Assembly: GCA_043806215.1 (NCBI GenBank)
Contig: JAZDHD010000085.1
Location: forward strand, 1-28,225
From: JAVHLK01 sp043806215
Lineage (GTDB): Bacteria; Desulfobacterota; Desulfomonilia; Desulfomonilales; Desulfomonilaceae
Length of the DNA: 28,225 nt
Direction: 5' to 3'
Below the pieces are notes generated by a model. The model worked only from the letters and a program-made list of their open reading frames with translations. It searched no databases and was not told the DNA's origin. A program made the translations under genes and the position numbers. The first letter of the stretch is position 1, and every line of letters starts with the position of its first letter. Shown one piece after another: positions 23,387 through 28,225 of this stretch.

Positions 23387-23790
23387 AGTCTTCCACGAAC
23401 TCTGCTGAGAGCAACGGCGAAAGCATCGACGAAATATTCCAGGAGATCAAGAAGAGGGATTTCACGAGAGAGGCCGAGATCTTCAAGGCACTCGGCCATC
23501 CGATCCGCCTGAAGATCGTGTACGGTCTCCTGAGGGTAGGCGGCTGTAATGTGAAGAATATGCAGGAATGTCTTGGACTTCATCAGGCAACCGTGTCTCA
23601 GCACTTGATTCATCTCAAGAGTAGAGGGCTGATTTCTTCCGCCCGGAACGGTCTTGAGATGATCTACAGCGTGACCGAACCTTGGGCGGAGCGTATTGTG
23701 GACATGATTGCCGAGATGGACGAAAACGCGGCGGGACGGACGGAAGCGGCATCCTTGGGTAAGAAACATTCCGATCACCTCACCATATAG
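23383..23790 (+). CDS. ArsR/SmtB-family transcriptional repressor
   Basis: This 135-residue protein has the ArsR winged helix: FKALGHPIRLKIVYGLL (36-50), the recognition region LHQATVSQHLIHLKSRGLI, and the wing SARNGLEMIYSV. Two cysteines, C55 and C63, lie just before the recognition helix (GGCNVKNMQEC), near where ArsR and CadC proteins hold metal(loid)-binding cysteines; they could also form a redox or persulfide switch. The N-terminal 28 residues are polar. Its ATG (23383) overlaps the stop of the candidate selenoprotein frame (ATGA), implying coupling. It probably represses the operon promoter at 22316-22344 through the AT-rich dyad there. The inducer is unknown; arsenic, another metalloid or a reactive sulfur species are all possible. 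Confidence 0.88.
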   Translation: MKSSTNSAESNGESIDEIFQEIKKRDFTREAEIFKALGHPIRLKIVYGLLRVGGCNVKNMQECLGLHQATVSQHLIHLKSRGLISSARNGLEMIYSVTEPWAERIVDMIAEMDENAAGRTEAASLGKKHSDHLTI

Positions 23791-23968
23791 CGCCTTCCAC
23801 AGCGCAGATACGGTCGGCGGTAAGACCCGGTGCGGTCAGTATCCCGGCTTTTTCGCTTGATTTCAAAGGCCTATCCATGCGATTCTCTGTCTCCGACGGA
23901 TGACATGAGGCTCATTCTCATAACGTCTGAGATAAAGAGAGCCGCAAACTCTCGGGAAGGATGGGGCA

Positions 23969-24388
23969 ATGGCGGACCTCGTTAGGTTCGGGGTGTCGAT
24001 ACCCGACGATTTATTGGAGAAATTCGATGTTTTGATTTCCGAGAAGGGGTACACCAACCGATCGGAGGCCATCCGTGACTTGATCAGAGATCGCCTCGTC
24101 GAGGATCAGTGGAACGAGTCCGATCACGTCGTTGTGGGCACTGTGACCGTCGTCTACAACCATGAACAGAGCGAACTGGCTCAAAAGCTGACCGAGATCC
24201 AGCATCGGCAGCACGACTTGATCATTTCTTCCGTACATGTTCACCTCGATGCTCACAACTGCCTGGAGGTTCTCATTATGAGGGGCACTTCGGGGGAAGT
24301 GAGGAGGGCCGGGGAAATGCTCATCTCAACCCGCGGGGTCAAGCATGGTAAGATCACGATGACCACCACGGGCAAGGAACTGGACTAA
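23969..24388 (+). CDS. nikR: NikR nickel-responsive regulator
   Basis: This 139-residue protein is a full-length NikR. The N-terminal ribbon-helix-helix DNA-binding domain is VRFGVSIPDDLLEKFD with TNRSEAIRDLIRD. The C-terminal ACT-like domain holds the square-planar nickel ligands H79, H90, H92 and C98, with the spacing x10, x, x5 of the E. coli protein. It represses nickel uptake genes when nickel is plentiful. The ATG at 23969 follows AAGGA at about 23956-23960. No nickel transporter or hydrogenase gene is in the window, so its targets lie elsewhere. It is 178 bases after arsR with no clear terminator between, so read-through is possible. I could not find a convincing GTATGA-type NikR box upstream; only a short ATGAG-G-CTCAT dyad near 23904-23914. 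Confidence 0.95.
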   Translation: MADLVRFGVSIPDDLLEKFDVLISEKGYTNRSEAIRDLIRDRLVEDQWNESDHVVVGTVTVVYNHEQSELAQKLTEIQHRQHDLIISSVHVHLDAHNCLEVLIMRGTSGEVRRAGEMLISTRGVKHGKITMTTTGKELD

Positions 24389-24440
24389 TCAACGTCTAGT
24401 ACCCTGCGGCAGGAATGCGGTAACGGATTCTTAACCTCTT

Positions 24441-24574
24441 GAGATTGCCACGCCCTCCCAAAGCCTCGGGCTCGCAATGACATGATTCAGCGTGGTGCCG
24501 TGACCGAAACCGCGTGCAGCCACGAGATGTCATTGCGAGGAGCGCAGTCCCGCGCACCGCGGGAAAGCAATCTC
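24441..24574. repeat. Large imperfect palindromic repeat (REP/MITE-like)
   Basis: GAGATTGC (24441-24448) pairs with GCAATCTC (24567-24574), and CTCGCAATGACAT (24471-24483) pairs with ATGTCATTGCGAG (24527-24539). The unit is 134 bases with nested arms. Its words match a dispersed repeat widely seen in Desulfobacterota and other environmental genomes. It lies between nikR and the convergent minus-strand gene and carries no ORF. Confidence 0.8.
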
Positions 24575-24610
24575 AGCGCGAACAACCCGTGACCGTATGC
24601 CATGGAGCAG

Positions 24611-25669
24611 TCAGACGTAGACCCGCGAGATGGGTATCGGCCGGACATCGCCGCTGACCGGCGGCGGGACCAGGAGCTGGAGGTCCACCTTGAGCCATTG
24701 ATAGTCCGGAGTCAATTCCCTCAATTTGCCGTCCGGCGGAGGCAGCGAATGCTCATTGCGGATGTAGGTGACGAGAAGAATACCCACGCCGTACTCAGGG
24801 GTCTTGTCAATTAGGTATGCGTCGTTGAAGTCGTTTTCGTCCATGTCGTGAGTGTCGGCAAGTTCGGTCAAGTCGGCGTTCGTGAGTTGAACCAGGACAT
24901 ACTTCATAATTCCCTGCTCGGAAAGACGTACCAGCGTCCGCGCCTCCGACGAGGAAACGTAAACCGTCGAAATCAAGCCGTACCTCTCCATGAACCGGGC
25001 GGCTACCAAAGCAGCTGTACGTCTTCCCCCGACAGTGTGATGAAATCCGTAGTATTCATAGAGCTTCTGCTGGAGGTATTCACCAACTTTGTCGCCCTTT
25101 TCGTAGAGGTCCTTGGAAATGTACCGCAGATACCGGCCCAAGTCCTCGGCGGCATGAGCTACCGGCCAGTCCACCCGGACGTGAAAATGAGACATCCCGT
25201 ATCTATACCTGGCCTTGACCGTTGGATCCTGCTGGATGAGGACGGCAAAGTCGGATTTCGTCAGATATTTTAGAAGCGTAGGAAAGTCGGTGTCCTGGAA
25301 GTACCGCATACGGGAATGAAAGACCTCCCGCAAGTCGAATACGCCCAAACCGGAAAGGTTCTCTTTGGTCACTCTGTTGGAATCAAAGAAGCTGATGTGA
25401 GTCTTTGCCTCCGGCGGCAGGGTTCCTTCATTGAATATCACCATGAAATGCCTGTGTTGGGAGTATTCCGGGCCGATGATCTTCGCTCGGGGTTTGAGGA
25501 GCCGAGTTTCAACGAATGGATAATCCTGTCCTAACTCCTTAAAATTGTTATACGATTCTATAAGGGCCTCACTTATGAGAATACAGTCCAATTCGTCTCT
25601 GAGGAAGAAATACACGCACCGGCGAAATCGCTCATTCCACCCTATTTCGTTGCGCTTGCGGAAAGTCAT
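24611..25669 (-). CDS. Conserved-looking protein of unknown function (352 residues)
   Basis: I do not recognise this family. The sequence looks like a genuine cytosolic globular protein: balanced composition, no signal peptide and no membrane segment. Visible features are an N-terminal RRCVYFFLRDELDCILISEAL, a middle region rich in His and Tyr (MSHFHVRVDWPVAH, about 170-185), a helical segment KLYEYYGFHHTVGGRRTAALVAARFMERYGLIS, an acidic stretch (THDMDENDFNDAYLID) and a proline-rich C-terminus. The segment VGGRRTAALVAARFMERYGLIS could be helix-turn-helix-like, but this is weak. The ATG at 25669 has only a poor GGGGC ribosome site. It is convergent with nikR and divergent from the S1 gene, so it is probably transcribed alone. 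Confidence 0.6.
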   Translation of the reverse strand: MTFRKRNEIGWNERFRRCVYFFLRDELDCILISEALIESYNNFKELGQDYPFVETRLLKPRAKIIGPEYSQHRHFMVIFNEGTLPPEAKTHISFFDSNRVTKENLSGLGVFDLREVFHSRMRYFQDTDFPTLLKYLTKSDFAVLIQQDPTVKARYRYGMSHFHVRVDWPVAHAAEDLGRYLRYISKDLYEKGDKVGEYLQQKLYEYYGFHHTVGGRRTAALVAARFMERYGLISTVYVSSSEARTLVRLSEQGIMKYVLVQLTNADLTELADTHDMDENDFNDAYLIDKTPEYGVGILLVTYIRNEHSLPPPDGKLRELTPDYQWLKVDLQLLVPPPVSGDVRPIPISRVYV

Positions 25670-25932
25670 GGCGCGCCCCGTTCAGGAAATGTCCTAAAAT
25701 ACAACATATACAAAAGAGGCGACCACGGCAACACAAAGTGTCGGAGATTTCAACAATCGATAGACCGCAGAGGCACCGACCGTAAGGGGGCCGCCAAAGG
25801 CCGCGGCCGGGAGATGGGCTTCGGATCGAGACGCTTGCATGCGCTCACGGTTACGAACAAAGGCCGCTCTTGAAACAACAGGTGAAAAAAGGTAACAAGG
25901 AGTCTCAGCACAAAGAGGGAAAGGTTAACTCC

Positions 25933-27399
25933 ATGAACGATCGTGAGCAGAACGGAATGTCAGGCCGGCCGCTGCCGGATGAGATCGAAGAAGAGCAGGA
26001 AGATTTTGCGGCACTTTTCGAAGCCGGTGAATATGGAGATGGTGCAAAGATTCAAATGGACTCCAAGATCCGTGGAGACATCGTTTCCATAGGAGAGGAG
26101 TGGCTTTTTGTGGACATTGGCGGCAAGAGCGAGGGGGCCATTTCCCGAGCGGAACTTGTGGATGCCCAAGGAAATCTCACTGTTGGTCTGGGCGACTCCA
26201 TCGACGCTTACGTGGTGAGCGTCCGGCCGGGCGAGACCCTTCTCAGCGTGAAGATGACGGGTGCCGCGTCCGAAGAAGCCATAAGAGGTGCTTACCAAAG
26301 CGGAGTTCCCGTTGAAGGATTTGTCGAAAGTGAACGGAAGGGAGGTTACAGTGTGACCCTCTTCGGCAAGTCGGCGTTCTGTCCTTACTCACAGATGGAC
26401 CTGGGAGCCTCGGGCAAGCCCGAAGATTACGTTGGGCATCGCTTCACATTCAGGATCATAGAGTATTCCGAAAGAGGACGGAACATTGTCCTGTCGCGCC
26501 GTGAAATACTGGAGGAGGAACGGGCCAAGCAGGTAGCCGATCTCAAACAGACGTTGAAGCCGGGGGATGTCATCGCCGGCACGGTCCAAAAGCTCGCCCA
26601 GTTCGGAGCTTTCGTAGATATCGGCGGTATTGAGGGGCTCATACCGATGTCCGAACTTGCCTGGTGGAGGGTGAACGATGTGTCGGACGTCCTGAGCCCC
26701 GGTGAGTCGGTCACTGTGCAGGTTCTGGACGTGGACTGGCAGAACCGGAGAATATCTCTCAGCCGGAAGCGTATTCTCGACGATCCATGGAACAACGCGT
26801 TGGAACGATACCTTCAGGAGGAAGTCGTCAACGGGAAAGTGACCAAGCTGATGAACTTCGGCGCGTTTGTCCAACTGGAACCCGGTGTCGAAGGACTTGT
26901 GCACATCTCGAACCTGGGAGCCGGCCGAAGAATCAATCACCCCAAGGAAGTCCTGGCCGAGGGCGACGAGGTTGAAGTCAAGGTTCTGTCGGTTGACCCC
27001 GAGTCGCGGAGGATCGGCTTGGAACTGGTTACATCGGCTCCGGGCGAAGAGGGGTCCCCCACTGTTGAACTTAGCGAAGGAACCATAGTCCCGGGAATCG
27101 TCGAGTCCGTCAAGGATTACGGGGTCTTTCTCAGCCTTCCGGGAGGGAAGTCCGGCTTGCTTCACACGTCGGAGATCGGCGAGCAGCAGAAGGGCGACTT
27201 CAGGAACAGATTTCCGGTTGGAGCATCGGTGGATGTTCAGATCCTCTCAATCGATCCCGACTCCAAAAAGATCGCATTGAGTACCAAGCGGCTCTCCAAG
27301 AGCATTGAGGATTCGCATTTCACGGATTTTGCCGCGAAGAAGGACCGAGGTTCGCTGGGCACCCTGGGAGATCTCCTCAAAGATAAATTGAAGAAATGA
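25933..27399 (+). CDS. rpsA: 30S ribosomal protein S1-like, five S1 domains
   Basis: This 488-residue protein is an array of S1 OB-fold RNA-binding domains. I count five: residues about 40-105 (GDIVSIGEEWLFVDIGG), 115-190 (degenerate; GFVESERKGGYSVTLFG), 210-280 (GTVQKLAQFGAFVDIGGIEGLIP), 295-365 (GKVTKLMNFGAFVQLEPGVEGLVH) and 380-450 (GIVESVKDYGVFLSL). E. coli S1 has six domains and 557 residues, so this is a shorter version and may be a second S1-like paralogue. The acidic N-terminus (about 12-32) resembles that of many S1 proteins. I chose the ATG at 25933 behind GGAAAGG; a TTG at 25870 behind AAAGG would add 21 basic residues. It likely helps mRNA binding at the 30S subunit. Confidence 0.88.
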   Translation: MNDREQNGMSGRPLPDEIEEEQEDFAALFEAGEYGDGAKIQMDSKIRGDIVSIGEEWLFVDIGGKSEGAISRAELVDAQGNLTVGLGDSIDAYVVSVRPGETLLSVKMTGAASEEAIRGAYQSGVPVEGFVESERKGGYSVTLFGKSAFCPYSQMDLGASGKPEDYVGHRFTFRIIEYSERGRNIVLSRREILEEERAKQVADLKQTLKPGDVIAGTVQKLAQFGAFVDIGGIEGLIPMSELAWWRVNDVSDVLSPGESVTVQVLDVDWQNRRISLSRKRILDDPWNNALERYLQEEVVNGKVTKLMNFGAFVQLEPGVEGLVHISNLGAGRRINHPKEVLAEGDEVEVKVLSVDPESRRIGLELVTSAPGEEGSPTVELSEGTIVPGIVESVKDYGVFLSLPGGKSGLLHTSEIGEQQKGDFRNRFPVGASVDVQILSIDPDSKKIALSTKRLSKSIEDSHFTDFAAKKDRGSLGTLGDLLKDKLKK

Positions 27400-27423
27400 C
27401 ATGGGGGGGGCCGTGTCTTCTTT

Positions 27424-27479
27424 GTGGGACGGTCTGAAGACGACCGGCAGGATGCCGGTCCCACTGAAGAGGCTTTTTT
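27424..27479 (+). terminator. Candidate terminator of the S1 gene
   Basis: GTGGGAC (27424-27430) can pair with GTCCCAC (27458-27464), and inside it ACCGGCA pairs with TGCCGGT around GGA. A run of six T (27474-27479) follows about 15 bases later, too far for a classical intrinsic terminator but suggestive. Confidence 0.4.
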
Positions 27480-27577
27480 CGTCTCGTTGCCATGTTGGGT
27501 GCCTGCAAGAAGAATATCCGGGCACGGAGGCCCGTGCTGTGAAGGACTGTCATGAAGCCTTATACCTGTTTTGTGGG

Positions 27578-27596
27578 GTCCCGCGGAACGCGGGAT
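27578..27596. repeat. Hairpin repeat identical to 15567-15585
   Basis: GTCCCGCGGAACGCGGGAT occurs identically at both places, 12 kb apart. It is a 6-bp stem with a GGAAC loop. A related arrangement occurs near 1988-2008. Confidence 0.75.
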
Positions 27597-27827
27597 GCCC
27601 GTCTTCTTCGAGGGCTCATGTTGTGCGACCGTAAGTAGGAATCGAAGCACTAAGTGCTCCGTGGCAGAAGTACGGTGTCACATTTGTGGCAATTATCCCT
27701 GCTTTGGTAGCGCCGGCCTCCGTGCCGGTATTCTTTAGTAGAAACAACCTACTATCTCTCGCCCGGCAGGGACGCCGGGACGCTACCGCGCGCTTAGAGA
27801 ATGTGCGACCGTATTTACGCCATAGAA

Positions 27828-27869
27828 CACTTAGGAATCTAGCCGGGGGATTCATCCCCCGGAAGAACG
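27828..27869 (+). repeat. Dispersed palindromic repeat, copy 2
   Basis: It shares with 275-316 the word CACTTAGGAAT, the core CCGGGGGATTCATCCCCCGG (27843-27862) and the trailing AAGAAC. Confidence 0.8.
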
Positions 27870-28074
27870 GGATAAAGCGAACAGGATTTCCGTCCCGAAG
27901 GGACGGCGCACGTGGACGCATTCACAATGGAGAGCATCCCGGTGTCCCTTCAGGACGTTATGAATGAACCCAAGTCCAAGCCGACCAACAGGCTTAAGGG
28001 AACGCCCATGGGCGTAGGCCGGGAACCGGTCTTCTTCTCCCGGAACCCGGTCTGCGCCTTCAGTCGGCAATACA

Positions 28075-28225
28075 TCAGAGACCAAAATCCTTGCTGATGA
28101 TCTCAAAGCAGTTCAGTGACGATCCTCTCCCGGTACCGACTCCATTGTGACAGGCGGAGGAGCACAGGTAGAAGTTGTCGATGGGGGTTTTGTAGTTGGC
28201 GAGCTCGGGGGTCGGCCGGAACCGA
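28075..28225 (-). CDS. C-terminal fragment of a phytoene-desaturase-like FAD oxidoreductase
   Basis: The last 49 codons of a minus-strand gene run in from the right edge and end with TGA at 28075-28077. The peptide contains RPTPELANYKTPIDNFYLC followed by SSACHNGVGTGRGSSLNCFEII. This matches the C-terminal FAD-contacting segment of carotenoid oxidoreductase/amine-oxidase-type enzymes (usual form: YRTP-x2-GLYLCG-x3-HPG-x-G-x-G). The ordinary HPGGG is altered to HNGVG. The start lies outside the window, so substrate class cannot be judged; such proteins also include isoprenoid and all-trans-retinol-type saturases. Confidence 0.6.
   Translation of the reverse strand, partial: RFRPTPELANYKTPIDNFYLCSSACHNGVGTGRGSSLNCFEIISKDFGL

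Larger units (their letters stand above)
27400..28074. other. Palindrome-rich intergenic island, no gene seen
   Basis: About 675 bases lie between the S1 gene and the partial oxidoreductase. Perfect hairpins include ACCGGCA-GGA-TGCCGGT (27443-27459), CGGGC-ACGGAG-GCCCG (27519-27534), GTCCCGC-GGAAC-GCGGGAT (27578-27596), AGCACT-A-AGTGCT (near 27645-27660), CCCGGC-AGGGAC-GCCGGG (27762-27779), the repeat core at 27843-27862, CCGTCCC-GAA-GGGACGG (27890-27906) and the palindrome ACGCCCATGGGCGT (near 28002-28016). Short open frames here show no protein-like features. Confidence 0.65.

Noticed and set aside
23791..23968. NikR operator or intrinsic terminator between arsR and nikR
   Set aside because: Only a short ATGAG-G-CTCAT dyad and weak GATAC/GTATC pairing before a T-run are visible, too weak to annotate.
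27400..28074. CRISPR-like array in the palindrome-rich island
   Set aside because: The palindromes differ from one another and are not regularly spaced; no repeat-spacer pattern exists.

Overview
The window looks like chromosomal DNA from a GC-rich anaerobic Desulfobacterota-type bacterium (the former Deltaproteobacteria). This is an inference from gene content: a NikR nickel regulator, an IHF/HU protein, an EndoQ-UvrD fusion, a giant PUFA/polyketide-type lipid synthase, a likely selenoprotein, and many small dispersed GC-rich palindromes between genes. I see no phage, no insertion sequence with a transposase, no CRISPR array, and no rRNA or tRNA.

Region A (about 1-12714) is a secondary-lipid or polyketide locus. 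A thioester/fatty-acyl reductase (minus strand, 435-1520) is divergent from a 2678-residue megasynthase (2250-10286). The synthase order is tandem nitronate-monooxygenase-like FMN barrels, KS, AT, ACP, a degenerate Rossmann region, KR and DH. A 4'-phosphopantetheinyl transferase follows with an ATGA overlap, then a radical SAM protein. The synthase has no release domain, so the separate reductase could release the product. A MATE exporter lies further downstream. The set resembles the PKS + PPTase + thioester reductase toolkit of heterocyst-glycolipid and PUFA-type systems; the product is unknown.

Region B (12715-15544) holds an IHF-alpha-like protein with its own promoter, a small HTH/zinc-ribbon protein, and a MATE transporter translationally coupled to it.

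Region C (15545-22044) holds a secreted phosphodiester-glycosidase-like protein (minus). Divergent from it is a two-gene unit: an exported TPR protein and an EndoQ (PHP nuclease)-UvrD helicase fusion.

Region D (22045-24388) is the most unusual. A near-consensus sigma-70 promoter with an AT-rich dyad drives a membrane-anchored TlpA-like redoxin. Next comes a tiny membrane-protein frame interrupted by one in-frame TGA, then an ArsR-family repressor. Reading the TGA as selenocysteine gives a 61-residue protein with a U-x4-C motif. Its stop codon forms an exact ATGA overlap with the ArsR start, and a hairpin follows the TGA at a bacterial-SECIS-like distance. A nikR gene lies downstream.

Region E (24389-28225) holds a large palindromic repeat, an unrecognised 352-residue protein (minus), a five-domain ribosomal protein S1, a palindrome-rich intergenic island, and the C-terminal end of a phytoene-desaturase-like FAD oxidoreductase (minus) cut by the window edge.
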